Assembly (NCBI GenBank): GCA_021772465.1
Contig: JAJFLX010000003.1
Span: 124,001-188,000 of the forward strand
Direction: 5' to 3'
Source: Chlamydiota bacterium
GTDB taxonomy: Bacteria; Chlamydiota; Chlamydiia; Chlamydiales; JAAKFR01
DNA: 64,000 nucleotides
In this document: positions 55,161 through 63,972 of the stretch, one piece after another
Layout: each line of letters starts with the position of its first letter
Position numbering within the stretch: position 1 is the first letter of the stretch
Program-made: the position numbers and the translations under genes
Notes under the pieces: model-generated
What the model was told of the DNA's origin: nothing
Seen by the model: the letters and a program-made list of their open reading frames with translations, nothing else
Database searches by the model: none

Positions 55161-55205
55161 CTTCACAGCTCCTATTTTTGAGAAAGTATAGCGGGAGGTA
55201 TCAAT

Positions 55206-56021
55206 TTATTCCATATCTAGCCGACGCTCCCAATAGAGGAAGTCGTCTGGCGGGGGGGCAAATGAGTGGATGGTTTTTTCCCCCGTGGGGTGAGAAAATT
55301 TCAGCTCTGCAGCGTGGAGCATCGGTCTGAAGAGCCCGGGCAAAGCTTTTTTAGAGCCATATTCAAAATCACCCAAGATGGGAAGACCCACCGATTTGAG
55401 ATGGACACGGATTTGGTGTGTGCGCCCCGTCTTGGGATAGCAGACGACCTTTTGCCTCCCGAGTTTTTTCCAGACCGTCTGGGCGTGGTCGCCCCGAGGA
55501 TGAGGAGCGTAGATCACCGCTCCCTCTCTTCTTCCTACACACTTGATTGGAGTAGAGATGGTTCCGCCAATTTTGGGGTCACCTTGAACAAGCGCATGGT
55601 AGGTTTTTTTTACTTTTCGCTTAAAAAAAAGTCTTTCAAGAGCTTGCCGCGCCTTGAGGGTTTTGGCTAAGAGCAAACACCCAGTGGTGTCACGATCGAG
55701 CCGGTGGACAAGAGAGTGTTGAAAAAGCTTTGCCAAATCTTCTGATGCAATGAAAGGAGGCTTGTTGTAGATGAGAAGTTCGTCATCTTCATAAAGGATC
55801 CGCTCACTATCACAGATGAATCTAGGCGCTTTTTCAGGCCAAACCTTAACCCTCTCCCCAGGGATCAATTTTTTAGAAGCAAACCGTTCGACAAGCCCTC
55901 CCACCCAGCATCGGTTGTGCTCTATTGTCCATCTAAGATCACGGTTGGAGTAGCTCTCTCCAAAAAATGATTTAAGAGCTTTAAGCAGAGAAGTTGGAGT
56001 ATCAATATTAATACTTTCCAT
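55206..56021 (-). CDS. RluA/RluD-family pseudouridine synthase
   Basis: A 271-residue enzyme. The N-terminal about 65 residues resemble an S4 RNA-binding domain (LIPGERVKVWPEK), and the catalytic motif is LVHRLDRDTTGCLLLAK with the active-site Asp; CYPKTGRTHQIRVHLKSVG and GLPILGDFEYGS complete the family set. It converts uridine to pseudouridine in rRNA or tRNA; which target (RluD, RluC or RluA type) cannot be decided. It is transcribed away from the glycosyltransferase gene. Confidence 0.9.
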   Translation of the reverse strand: MESINIDTPTSLLKALKSFFGESYSNRDLRWTIEHNRCWVGGLVERFASKKLIPGERVKVWPEKAPRFICDSERILYEDDELLIYNKPPFIASEDLAKLFQHSLVHRLDRDTTGCLLLAKTLKARQALERLFFKRKVKKTYHALVQGDPKIGGTISTPIKCVGRREGAVIYAPHPRGDHAQTVWKKLGRQKVVCYPKTGRTHQIRVHLKSVGLPILGDFEYGSKKALPGLFRPMLHAAELKFSHPTGEKTIHSFAPPPDDFLYWERRLDME

Positions 56022-56059
56022 AAACGGTAGTATTTTAGATGATAGGAGGCATTTAGAAC

Positions 56060-56974
56060 ATGAAAATATTGATTCTTAAAATCTCTTCTCTCGGTGATAT
56101 TGTTCACACTTTCCCCGTAGTGAGCTATTTGCGCAAACGGTTCCCTGGAGCCGAGATCGACTGGATGGTAAAAAAGCCCTATCTAGGGCTTATCGAAGCG
56201 CACCCTGAGGTGGACCTGGCTATCACTCCCAATCAGGGGGGAGAATATGACTTAATTTTTGATCTCCAGGGGAACATCAAGTCTGGATTTTTACTCAATA
56301 AGATCCGGGGGAGCACTAAGGTGGGGTTTGGGTTGAAGTCTGTTTCTGAGTGGCCTAACGCACTTTTCACCAGCAGACGTTTCAACCCACCTAGAGGCAA
56401 AAATATCCGCGAAGACTACCTCTTTCTCGTTCAAAACTATTTTGGGGATACGACACCGTTTCAAGCTCAACCTCTAGTTTTAAAATTAGGTGTGTCTGAG
56501 AGGCGAGAGGTGGAGCGAGTTCAAGCAGGTGCGACTCTTGTATGCATGGGGTCACGTTGGCCCAATAAGCAACTGAAAGAGGCAGAGTGGATAGCTCTAC
56601 TTGAGCAAAGAGCATCCGCTCCCATTTTATTTGTGTGGGGGACAGAAGAAGAAAAAAAACAAGCCGAGCAGTTAGCAGTCTATTTTAAGGGGAGTCGGCT
56701 CTTAGAAAAGCTCTCTTTTCCCGCCTTGCAGCACGTCATGGCTAAAAGCCGTTTAGTGATTGGTGTCGATTCATTTCCCCTTCATCTCGCCGGAACAACT
56801 AGCGTGCCAATCCTCGGGATATTTGGCCCATCTTCGGCGGAGAAATACGCTCCATTGGGGAGCGAGAAAATTCAAAGAGCCTGCCCTTATGGGCTTACCT
56901 TTGAAAAGAGGTGTCCAAAGCTTCGACGTTGTAAGACGGGGGCTTGCATGGATGTAGCCTTAGAGAATCTTTGA
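56060..56974 (+). CDS. GT9 family glycosyltransferase (heptosyltransferase-like)
   Basis: A 304-residue GT-B enzyme of family 9. ILILKISSLGDIVHTFPVV at the N-terminus (with the conserved Asp), VCMGSRWPNKQLKEAEW in the middle and VIGVDSFPLHLAGTTSVPILGIFGPSS for sugar-nucleotide binding are GT9 signatures. Members add heptose to Kdo of lipopolysaccharide; the KISSLGD and SRWPNKQ forms resemble WaaC. Chlamydiaceae lack heptose, so this would fit an environmental lineage with an inner core. AGGAGG lies ten bases before the ATG. It converges with the next gene, overlapping by 15 bases. Confidence 0.85.
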   Translation: MKILILKISSLGDIVHTFPVVSYLRKRFPGAEIDWMVKKPYLGLIEAHPEVDLAITPNQGGEYDLIFDLQGNIKSGFLLNKIRGSTKVGFGLKSVSEWPNALFTSRRFNPPRGKNIREDYLFLVQNYFGDTTPFQAQPLVLKLGVSERREVERVQAGATLVCMGSRWPNKQLKEAEWIALLEQRASAPILFVWGTEEEKKQAEQLAVYFKGSRLLEKLSFPALQHVMAKSRLVIGVDSFPLHLAGTTSVPILGIFGPSSAEKYAPLGSEKIQRACPYGLTFEKRCPKLRRCKTGACMDVALENL

Positions 56975-58045
56975 AAAATCGATGTGGGGTTCAACGAGCT
57001 CAATCGCTTTTTGCACCTTAGAGACGTCCTCTTTCCGAATTTTTGCAATGAATGAGGTGATCATCCGCATCGCTTCGAAACTCGCATGGGCAGCATAAAT
57101 GCTGGGGATATCTGCCTGTTGCAACTTCTCAATCAACGCGTGCGGTGGGGGGTGACGCCCAGTCATGATCAACCCGTGCGTAGGCTCGAGCTTAGGGTCT
57201 GTTCGACTTTCGAGCATGCAATGGATGATATCTTCACGGGTGGCTGGCGTGACGATCAACTGATCGGGGAAAAGACGCTCTTTAAAAGTTGCAACAGAGG
57301 TCGCGACAAGGCGCATAGTTTTGAAATGGCGGTAGTGATAAGCCTCCCCTGAGAGGAGACGCGTTTGGAAAAGCCCCTCAAAATCTTCCATCGATGGGGT
57401 GCTGAGAAATAGGTTGTAAGGGATGCAGCCTACAAGAGGAATATCCCACCTAGCTAAGGCTTTGGTGAAGTAGTTTTCGATCATCTCTCTTTTCTCATCG
57501 AGCACACGGTTGAGGATCACCCCAGCGATTTTAACGTTGTGGGCGTCACAGAGCGATTTATTCAATGCAAGTTCATCAATTGCGCTCCCAAGACCTCCCC
57601 GAGCGATGATGATCATATCGAGTCCAAGCGATGCAGCAACAGCCGCATTGCTTTTTGTTACAATTGATCCCACACCGACGTGTCCTGTTCCTTCGACGAT
57701 AGTAAAATCATTGCCGCCGCTGATGCGCGCGAAGCTCGTTAGAATTTTTTCCTCCAGATCACTCGAATCGATTTTTCCATCGAGGTAGTTGCGCGTGAAG
57801 CCTCGGGGGAAAATGACAGGGCTCATATCCTCATAGCGAGCGGGGAGATGGAAGTGCTCTTTGAAAAGGACGACATCTTTGTCGACAAGCAAGCAGCCGT
57901 CTACCTTCTCATGCTGCTGGCCGATGGGTTTCATAAATCCGAGTTTGGGAAAACGCTTTTTTAATGCCGCTATCAGACCGAGACAGATAGTGGTTTTGCC
58001 CACATTTTGGCCCGTTGCAGCTACAAAAATTGCTTTTCTGGTCAT
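56960..58045 (-). CDS. BioD-like P-loop protein with DRTGG domain (Pta N-terminal-like)
   Basis: A 361-residue protein. The P-loop FVAATGQNVGKTTICLGL and a dethiobiotin-synthetase-like fold (VEGTGHVGVGS, KIAGVILNRV) are followed by a DRTGG-type domain (about 210-330: RLVATSVATFK, TPATREDIIHCML, GLIMTGRHPPP). The same pair forms the N-terminal regulatory part of long phosphotransacetylases, here without the Pta catalytic domain. Function is unknown. ATG 58045 is chosen since upstream codons would overlap the divergent mutY. Confidence 0.75.
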   Translation of the reverse strand: MTRKAIFVAATGQNVGKTTICLGLIAALKKRFPKLGFMKPIGQQHEKVDGCLLVDKDVVLFKEHFHLPARYEDMSPVIFPRGFTRNYLDGKIDSSDLEEKILTSFARISGGNDFTIVEGTGHVGVGSIVTKSNAAVAASLGLDMIIIARGGLGSAIDELALNKSLCDAHNVKIAGVILNRVLDEKREMIENYFTKALARWDIPLVGCIPYNLFLSTPSMEDFEGLFQTRLLSGEAYHYRHFKTMRLVATSVATFKERLFPDQLIVTPATREDIIHCMLESRTDPKLEPTHGLIMTGRHPPPHALIEKLQQADIPSIYAAHASFEAMRMITSFIAKIRKEDVSKVQKAIELVEPHIDFSKIL

Positions 58046-58057
58046 GGCAGAGTCGCT

Positions 58058-59119
58058 ATGATGCTTAAGATCATGCGTGACTATAGCAAACAGATCGATC
58101 CTTTTCCAGTAGATCAACTCAAAGCGTGGTTTCAAGAGAATGCAAGGGAGATGCCTTGGCGTGAAAAACCCACTCCTTATAATGTTTGGGTCTCGGAAGT
58201 GATGCTGCAGCAGACTCAAGTGGCGACAGTTATTCCCTATTTTTTGCGGTGGATGGAGCATTTTCCCACCATCTCCACACTAGCAAAAGCGCCCATCGAG
58301 CAGGTGTTGAAAATTTGGGAGGGGCTGGGTTACTACTCCCGCGCTCGCAATCTTCATGCTGCAGCTCAGCAGCTGGTGGAGAAATTCGATGGCAAATTGC
58401 CAAGTAGAGAGGAAGATTTGGCTCAAATCAAAGGGATAGGGCCCTACACTTTAGGGGCTATTTCCAGTTTTGCCTTTCATAAAAGAGCAGCAGCTGTAGA
58501 TGGGAATGTGTTGCGCGTTTTAGCTCGCTACTTTGGGATAGAGGAGTCAATTGATCTCTGCAAGACAAAAAGAGTCGTGAGTGAGCTCGCCAACCTCTTG
58601 CTCCCCGAAAGTGAGCCATGGATAGTAGCTGAGGCGCTCATTGAACTCGGCGCAACCCACTGCCAGAAAGTCACTCGTTGCGAGGCATGTCCTTTGAAAG
58701 GGGGGTGCCAAGCGGCCCAGCATGGATGGCAGTCGCGATTGCCTGTGCACAATCCACGTAAGGCGACGACGCAGTTAAAAAGGCAGGTCGCTGTCATTCG
58801 GTTTGGAGATCAGTTCGTGCTACGGAGAGAAGTAGAGGGGAGGGTGATGGCTGACCTTTATGAATTTCCCTACATTGAAGGAAAAGAGGTGACTTTTGAG
58901 CACCTTGGTCTCAACTTGGTCTATGCCCATCCGCTCCCACGAGTAGTTCATGGATTTACACGGTTTCGAGCGGAGCTTTCTCCCCATTTTTTTTGGGCTG
59001 AAACCCCCCAAAACCTCTCTTCTCCCTACGAGTGGCGCTCCATCAATCAACTCAATTCTCTCCCTTTTTCAGCAGGCCATCGAAAAATTCTCTCCCATCT
59101 GCTAGAGTCTCTCAGATGA
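58058..59119 (+). CDS. mutY: Adenine DNA glycosylase MutY
   Basis: A 353-residue MutY. EVMLQQTQVATVIPYFL and GLGYYSRARNL lead to the helix-hairpin-helix IKGIGPYTLGAI and the catalytic aspartate in AAAVDGNVLRVLAR. The iron-sulphur loop is C-x5-C-x2-C-x5-C (HCQKVTRCEACPLKGGC), one residue shorter in the first gap than the usual six. A C-terminal NUDIX-like domain recognises 8-oxoG. It removes A opposite 8-oxoG. ATG 58058, 58061 or 58073 are all possible starts. It overlaps the glycosyltransferase by ATGA. Confidence 0.93.
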   Translation: MMLKIMRDYSKQIDPFPVDQLKAWFQENAREMPWREKPTPYNVWVSEVMLQQTQVATVIPYFLRWMEHFPTISTLAKAPIEQVLKIWEGLGYYSRARNLHAAAQQLVEKFDGKLPSREEDLAQIKGIGPYTLGAISSFAFHKRAAAVDGNVLRVLARYFGIEESIDLCKTKRVVSELANLLLPESEPWIVAEALIELGATHCQKVTRCEACPLKGGCQAAQHGWQSRLPVHNPRKATTQLKRQVAVIRFGDQFVLRREVEGRVMADLYEFPYIEGKEVTFEHLGLNLVYAHPLPRVVHGFTRFRAELSPHFFWAETPQNLSSPYEWRSINQLNSLPFSAGHRKILSHLLESLR

Positions 59120-60210
59120 GACTATTGCACACAGAAGCCTCTCCCGGCTGGGGAGGACAAGAGCGAAGGATTCTTGTCGAAGCCAAAGGGATGCGAGAGA
59201 GGGGTCACGAGGTGACTTTTGTCATTCAGAAGGGGGGAGGGCTTGTTCACCCTGCCCGTGAAGCTGGGTTTTTAGTCTATGAGCTCCCTTTTTGGAAAAC
59301 GCGATCGCCTCTGCTCCTCTTCCAGCTGATGAAAATCATTAGGAAGCATCGCATTGAATTGGTGAATACCCACTCCTCTCTCGACGGGTGGATTGGAGGG
59401 ATCGCCGGTAAGCTCAGTGGGTGTCGCGTGGTACGCACGCGCCATCTCTCCACTGCAGTGCGGGAGGGGCTCAACAGTCGCTTGCTCTATAATTGGCTCG
59501 CTGATCAGGTTGTGACGACCTGTCAAGAGACGGCTGAAGTGATTTCTCGGCAAGCGCATTTGGGAGAGAAGCGTTGCAGGAGTGTGCCGACTGGCGTCGA
59601 TTCGAGTCTCACTGTAGCTGATGAGGCGCAAGTGAAGGCTTTTCGCGCCGAGCTCGGCGTCGGGCCTGGTGAGTATCTCATTGGGACCCTTTGCGTGCTT
59701 CGTGGGTGGAAGGGGATCAGTGATCTGCTTCAATGTGCCAAGCTTCTAGAAAATGAGCCTCATCTGAAGTGGGTTGTCGTGGGGTCGGGTGTGAGTGAGT
59801 CTTTTTTTCACGAGGAGCACAAAAGGCTAGGTTTAGACGGGAGAGTCTTTTTTGCAGGGCACATTGAGCCTCCCTTCACAGCGCTCGCTGCCATGGACCT
59901 CTTTTTGCTGCTCAGCTGGGCAAACGAAGGGGTAAGTCAAGCGAGCTTGCAAGCAGCGTGGTTAGAGAGGCCTCTCATCACGACGCCTACCGGAGGGCTC
60001 AAGGAGGTTTGTATCGACCAGGAGACTGGGATTATTGTTCCTCCAAGGGATCCTAGCGCCGTTGCCCTAGCCGTTCAAGAGCTCTTAGCTGATGAAAAGA
60101 GGCGCCTTGAGATGGGGCAAAAGGCGAAAGCGTTAGTCAAGCGTCAATTCACCCTTGAGCGGATGCTAGATCAGATGGAACAGGTTTACGCGGCAGCAGG
60201 TGGGAAATAA
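59116..60210 (+). CDS. GT4 family glycosyltransferase
   Basis: A 364-residue GT-B enzyme. SPGWGGQERRILVEAKGM at the N-terminus, NTHSSLDGWIGGIAGKL, then the UDP-sugar C-terminal half with PTGVDSSLT, IGTLCVLRGWKGISDLL and LLLSWANEGVSQASLQAAW (the family E-x7-E appears as NEGVSQASLQAA). The WGGQERR opening is typical of envelope-glycan transferases, probably in lipopolysaccharide or capsule synthesis; substrate unknown. The start overlaps mutY as ATGA; the 3' end overlaps the NUDIX gene by 62 bases. Confidence 0.85.
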   Translation: MRLLHTEASPGWGGQERRILVEAKGMRERGHEVTFVIQKGGGLVHPAREAGFLVYELPFWKTRSPLLLFQLMKIIRKHRIELVNTHSSLDGWIGGIAGKLSGCRVVRTRHLSTAVREGLNSRLLYNWLADQVVTTCQETAEVISRQAHLGEKRCRSVPTGVDSSLTVADEAQVKAFRAELGVGPGEYLIGTLCVLRGWKGISDLLQCAKLLENEPHLKWVVVGSGVSESFFHEEHKRLGLDGRVFFAGHIEPPFTALAAMDLFLLLSWANEGVSQASLQAAWLERPLITTPTGGLKEVCIDQETGIIVPPRDPSAVALAVQELLADEKRRLEMGQKAKALVKRQFTLERMLDQMEQVYAAAGGK

Positions 60211-60616
60211 TCTGATAGGTGTCTTCAAAAATATCGCGCCCTCTCTCAAGTCTTCCCACCTCTTCTCTTGTATACCAGTGGGCACCCTCTGTCTCTTGTA
60301 CACAAGGATTTAAAGTTCCTCCGATGGGACGCCCTACATAGATAAGGTCGATGTGCTCATGATCTTCAAGAGGCTCGAGTAAACAGAGGTAAGGGCGAGG
60401 AATGCTGATTTTTTCGACCCAGACGTTCTCCTCTTCGATGAGTTCAATTTCGAGCCCCGTCTCTTCACGCGCTTCACGGATTGCAGCGAGGTGGGGGACT
60501 TCATTTGGCTCGAGGTGTCCTCCTGGGGGGAGCCATTTTCTGTGTTTTTTGTGGTAAAGGAGCAAAGTGCGCTCATTATCTATGAGGTAGACTGTGGCTG
60601 TAAACTCTCTTCTCAT
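60149..60616 (-). CDS. NUDIX hydrolase
   Basis: A 155-residue protein with a complete NUDIX box: GGHLEPNEVPHLAAIREA leading into REETGLE, i.e. G-x5-E-x7-R-E-U-x-E-E-x-G-U. The usual targets are nucleoside diphosphate derivatives; substrate is unknown. It may be a house-cleaning enzyme, consistent with mutY and mazG close by. AAGGAG precedes ATG 60616. It converges with the glycosyltransferase and overlaps its end by 62 bases. Confidence 0.9.
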   Translation of the reverse strand: MRREFTATVYLIDNERTLLLYHKKHRKWLPPGGHLEPNEVPHLAAIREAREETGLEIELIEEENVWVEKISIPRPYLCLLEPLEDHEHIDLIYVGRPIGGTLNPCVQETEGAHWYTREEVGRLERGRDIFEDTYQIISHLLPRKPVPSDLASAQG

Positions 60617-60657
60617 ACTCCTTCCTCAAAAAAAACAAAGGGGGTATCTTAGACGGC

Positions 60658-61317
60658 ATGCCTTCCAGAAATCAAGAAGCAACTCGCGCTTTTGAATCCC
60701 TTTTGGCGATCACTGATCAGCTTCTTGGTCCGGGGGGGTGCCCTTGGGATCGCGAGCAGAGTGTCGTCTCGATGCGAGAATCGGTTCTCGAAGAGGCCTG
60801 TGAGGTCATCGAGGCCATTGATGAGGGGAGTAATGAGGATCTGGTGGAAGAGCTCGGCGATCTTTTCTACAACGTCCTATTTTTTTGTAAGTTGGCGGAA
60901 AAAGAAGAGCGCTTTGAGACGTTAGCCCCTCTAAATGCCATTTGCGAGAAACTCATCTCACGTCACCCCCATGTTTTTGGCGATTCAAAGGTGAAGAGTC
61001 TCGAAGGTGTTGTCGAGCAGTGGGAGGAGATCAAAAGGGAAGAGAAAAGTCACCGTGAGAGTTTGATGGATGGGATCCCGAAAGGGCTTCCAGCTCTTGC
61101 TCGAGCTTATAAAATTGCCAAATCGATGGAGAAGGCCAATTTCGATCCTTTTGAGCCGAGTGAGCTCTTTCAAACAGAGGAAGAACTCGGCCAATTACTC
61201 TGGCTTGTAGTCCGAGAAGCAAGGCGTCGCAAGATCAACCCCGAGATGGCCCTTCGCAAAGAGATTGTAGACTGCGAGAGAAGATTTCGCGCTTGGGAGA
61301 GAGATGCATCGACTTAA
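60658..61317 (+). CDS. mazG: Nucleoside triphosphate pyrophosphohydrolase MazG
   Basis: A 219-residue all-alpha NTP pyrophosphohydrolase. GGCPWDREQSVVSMRESVLEE and the metal-binding EEACEVIEAIDEG and EELGDLFYNVLFF (E-x2-E ... E-x2-D) are diagnostic; a partial repeat follows with IAKSMEKANFD. It hydrolyses NTPs, including damaged ones. It faces the NUDIX gene divergently across 41 bases and overlaps the following methyltransferase by 14. Confidence 0.93.
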   Translation: MPSRNQEATRAFESLLAITDQLLGPGGCPWDREQSVVSMRESVLEEACEVIEAIDEGSNEDLVEELGDLFYNVLFFCKLAEKEERFETLAPLNAICEKLISRHPHVFGDSKVKSLEGVVEQWEEIKREEKSHRESLMDGIPKGLPALARAYKIAKSMEKANFDPFEPSELFQTEEELGQLLWLVVREARRRKINPEMALRKEIVDCERRFRAWERDAST

Positions 61318-61972
61318 TCTTGCACCAGAACTCTCTGAAAGAGACCTCTATAAAAAACAGGTGCAAGAGGTATGCGAAGCATTTTGGAAAGAGCCACTTG
61401 AAAGAAGTGCTATTGAAAAAGTACAACAACGCCGCACCTGGAACCTGATCAAAAAGATCCCTCTAAAGGGGAAGCGTGTGGTCGATTTGGGTTGTGGAGA
61501 TGGTGCACTTGCGAAACTTCTCTTCGAAAAAGGGGCCGACGTGGTTGGAGTCGATGCCTCGCTTTCGGCTTTGCAGCGATGTCTTTCGGGTATCGAGACT
61601 GTCCAAGCTTGTCTGCCCTATCATCGACTTAGCGAGGGGGGGTTCGACGGTGTGCTCCTCACTGAGGTCCTAGCTGAGATCAAGCCGAGCCTTCATCGCT
61701 TGCTACTTTCAGAAATAGCGGAGTTGATGAAACCTGGGGGATTCTTTATCTGTTCCACTGAGATCGATGTGCACTCCTACGATGCCCATGTGCAATTTCA
61801 AGCTCTGATTCAAACAGAATTTGAGGTGCTAGAATGTATAAAAAGCTACCACCGCTTGAAACATCCTAAGCTCGAGCCTCTCGCCCAGCTTGTATGGGGC
61901 GATTGGGGATTGACGCATCTAATTCTTCTATGCCGAAGGAAGTCATTGCTTTTCGGGCAATCGATCCCGTAA
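61304..61972 (+). CDS. Class I SAM-dependent methyltransferase
   Basis: A 222-residue methyltransferase. Motif I is VVDLGCGDGALAKLLF, then VVGVDASLSAL, and a later LMKPGGFFICSTE. An N-terminal about 50-residue helical part precedes the fold. I cannot name a substrate; the sequence is not close to UbiE or UbiG. It is coupled to mazG and ends just before the SRP RNA, whose promoter lies inside its last codons. Confidence 0.8.
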   Translation: MHRLNLAPELSERDLYKKQVQEVCEAFWKEPLERSAIEKVQQRRTWNLIKKIPLKGKRVVDLGCGDGALAKLLFEKGADVVGVDASLSALQRCLSGIETVQACLPYHRLSEGGFDGVLLTEVLAEIKPSLHRLLLSEIAELMKPGGFFICSTEIDVHSYDAHVQFQALIQTEFEVLECIKSYHRLKHPKLEPLAQLVWGDWGLTHLILLCRRKSLLFGQSIP

Positions 61973-61975
61973 ACT
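61946..61975 (+). promoter_or_regulatory. Promoter of the SRP RNA gene
   Basis: TTGCTT (61946-61951), an 18-base spacer and TAAACT (61970-61975) lie inside the 3' end of the methyltransferase gene. The -10 ends seven bases before the predicted RNA 5' end at 61983, which supports both calls. Confidence 0.5.
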
Positions 61976-61982
61976 ACTAGCT

Positions 61983-62078
61983 GCCGGGGACCCCGAGGAA
62001 GGTGAGGGTTTGAACTAGGTCAGGATCGGAAGATAGCAGCCTTAAGAATTTTCTCGCTTGTCTCGGGCCCTCTCCGGC
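61983..62078 (+). ncRNA. ffs: 4.5S signal recognition particle RNA
   Basis: About 96 nt. The conserved Ffh-binding hairpin reads GGTCAGGATCGGAAGATAGC followed by AGCC, close to the bacterial consensus with its GGAA tetraloop. The ends pair as one long helix: GCCGGGGACCCCGAG at the 5' side with CTCGGGCCCTCTCCGGC at the 3' side. Five T residues follow as terminator. The RNA guides membrane and secreted proteins to the translocon. The asnB-like gene ends on the opposite strand directly at 62083. Confidence 0.93.
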
Positions 62079-62082
62079 TTTT

Positions 62083-63972
62083 TCACCCTTCAGTTAGAAG
62101 CTCATCTAGAGAGAGGTGCTGCAAATCTTGGTCGATTGGTCGGTTGATATAGAGACGAAACCACACTTCCAAGACGAGAATCGCCCAAAGCTGCCGGAAT
62201 GTTCGCTCGATCAAGTAGGGGTAGCCCAGCTGTGTGCGAATCCACTTGGCTGAGATAAGTCCCTCTTCAACAAGCCTGCCATCCATTAAATGAGTGAAGA
62301 GTTCGCGAAAGCGCGGATCGAGACGCCAGGTGTCAATAATGGATGGTTCGCCCTCCTTGCAAGAAGGACTATTGTGGTAGAGCCGCTGCATCAGATTTTT
62401 TAGAAGCCATCCGGGTACCTCTTCTTTGAATTTGAGCTTTTCGGGCACGCCTGCTAGAAACTCGATGAGAGGGGAGTCAAGGAAAGGAGTGAGCAATTTC
62501 ACGCCATGTTTGGCCAGTAAACGCTCATATTGGGCGAGGAGTTGATCGGGTAGCTCTGTTTTGATGTCGTAGTAAAGAGAGGGAGTGAGCTTCCCGGGAA
62601 GATCGCTTAGACGGTGGAATCGCTGCGTGAAAATCTCAGGGTCAAAGGCCTGATTGAGGTAAGGGGAGACATGCTTGCGCCCTTTCTTTTTAAAGAGGGC
62701 GGAGCGCATCAAGTAGGCGACTTGATCTCGATTGATGTCGATATTGCGAAGCACTCGGTAAAACTCTCTCGAGTTAAATAGACGGAGAGTAGGGAGAACC
62801 AGTAGATCTCGGATTTTAGGGGGGAGCTTTGCAAGGTGGAAGGCTAGAGGAGGTTTTGCTCCATATGTCGACTTTGACACGTCAAAGTAGCGCGAGCTCC
62901 CTCCGAGAACTTCTTCCCAGCCAATATCTGCATAGAGATGGGAACACTGCGAGCTTACACGCTCTCCCAAATACCAGGTCTGAATTGCGTTGATGTCGGC
63001 AAGAGGCTCATCGAGATACCAGACGATTTTTGGCAGATCACGGATCACATCCTCCACACTAATTGTTTGGATGTGATGTGAGAGGTTTAGCGTCTCTCCC
63101 ATCTCTTTAGCCCCCTCTATCTTGGGTGACAAAGAGGTAGAGTAACCCTCAAGGCGATCTCGAGGCGCTTCATGACTCAAAAACCACGAAAGAGCAGAAG
63201 AGCCTAAATCTCCCGTAAGATGCAACGCAACCTTGCCCTCTTTTGGAAGTGAAGAGCGAATGGCTTGCTCAAAATGAGAGCCGAACTTGTCATAAATCTC
63301 TCCCTCGTTTCTCTCGCGGGGCTCTTTAAGGTAGCTGCCTAAAGACCAGTACTGTCCAATAGTTGGCTGCCTGCTGAGATCAACTTTTAAATAGTGGCAG
63401 GGAAGGAGTTTGTTGACCCCGTGAATGGGTGAGAGGTCTTGGGGGATGAAACCGAAATAGAGATAAGAAGCGATCCCTTCCACAGCAATGGTTTGAGGTG
63501 TTATTCCAGTTGCTATTAAACTTTTGGTATCAGAAGAAAAAAGGAAGTAGTCGCCCTGCAGGGTCCAGTAGAGAGATTTTTGACCTATCCGGTCTCTTGC
63601 GAGGATTAAGGCCTCTCTCTTTTCATCAAAGATCGCAAGGGCGAAGGGGCCATGGAACCTGCTCAGAAAACTCTCTTTCCAGGCATCATAGGCGTGAATG
63701 ATCAGCTCAGCATCGGTGCCAAGTTCAAAGTGAAATCCAAGTTCTTTGAGCTCAACGCGCAGCTCCCCTGCATTGTAGATTTCTCCATCTATCATCGCCC
63801 AAAGGGTTTGCCCCGCATTGCTTGTGATCTCAGCATCAAAGCCTGCAAGCTCGAGGTTTTTGTGGCAAAAGTAGCGGAAGGAATACTCTTCGGGATGCAC
63901 CTCTCGCATGGCACTGATCATTTCAGTGACTTGAAAGGCATTGGGGTAGAGGATTCCAGCTATTCGAGACAT
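62083..63972 (-). CDS. Asparagine synthetase B homologue with eroded active sites
   Basis: A 629-residue protein with the AsnB two-domain layout: glutaminase-like domain (1-190, LWAMIDGEIYNAGELR, FGPFALAIFDE-type sequence) and synthetase domain (from about 225). The catalytic Cys after Met1 is missing: MSRIAGI stands for MCGIAGI. The ATP-pyrophosphatase loop SGGLDSS reads TGDLGSS (253-259), and the DGGDELFGGY-type motif reads DIGWEEVLGGSSRY (349-361). Glutamine hydrolysis is thus very unlikely, and ATP-dependent synthesis doubtful. It could be a pseudoenzyme or a changed amide ligase. The rest of the gene is intact. The 3' end abuts the SRP RNA. Confidence 0.8.
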   Translation of the reverse strand: MSRIAGILYPNAFQVTEMISAMREVHPEEYSFRYFCHKNLELAGFDAEITSNAGQTLWAMIDGEIYNAGELRVELKELGFHFELGTDAELIIHAYDAWKESFLSRFHGPFALAIFDEKREALILARDRIGQKSLYWTLQGDYFLFSSDTKSLIATGITPQTIAVEGIASYLYFGFIPQDLSPIHGVNKLLPCHYLKVDLSRQPTIGQYWSLGSYLKEPRERNEGEIYDKFGSHFEQAIRSSLPKEGKVALHLTGDLGSSALSWFLSHEAPRDRLEGYSTSLSPKIEGAKEMGETLNLSHHIQTISVEDVIRDLPKIVWYLDEPLADINAIQTWYLGERVSSQCSHLYADIGWEEVLGGSSRYFDVSKSTYGAKPPLAFHLAKLPPKIRDLLVLPTLRLFNSREFYRVLRNIDINRDQVAYLMRSALFKKKGRKHVSPYLNQAFDPEIFTQRFHRLSDLPGKLTPSLYYDIKTELPDQLLAQYERLLAKHGVKLLTPFLDSPLIEFLAGVPEKLKFKEEVPGWLLKNLMQRLYHNSPSCKEGEPSIIDTWRLDPRFRELFTHLMDGRLVEEGLISAKWIRTQLGYPYLIERTFRQLWAILVLEVWFRLYINRPIDQDLQHLSLDELLTEG

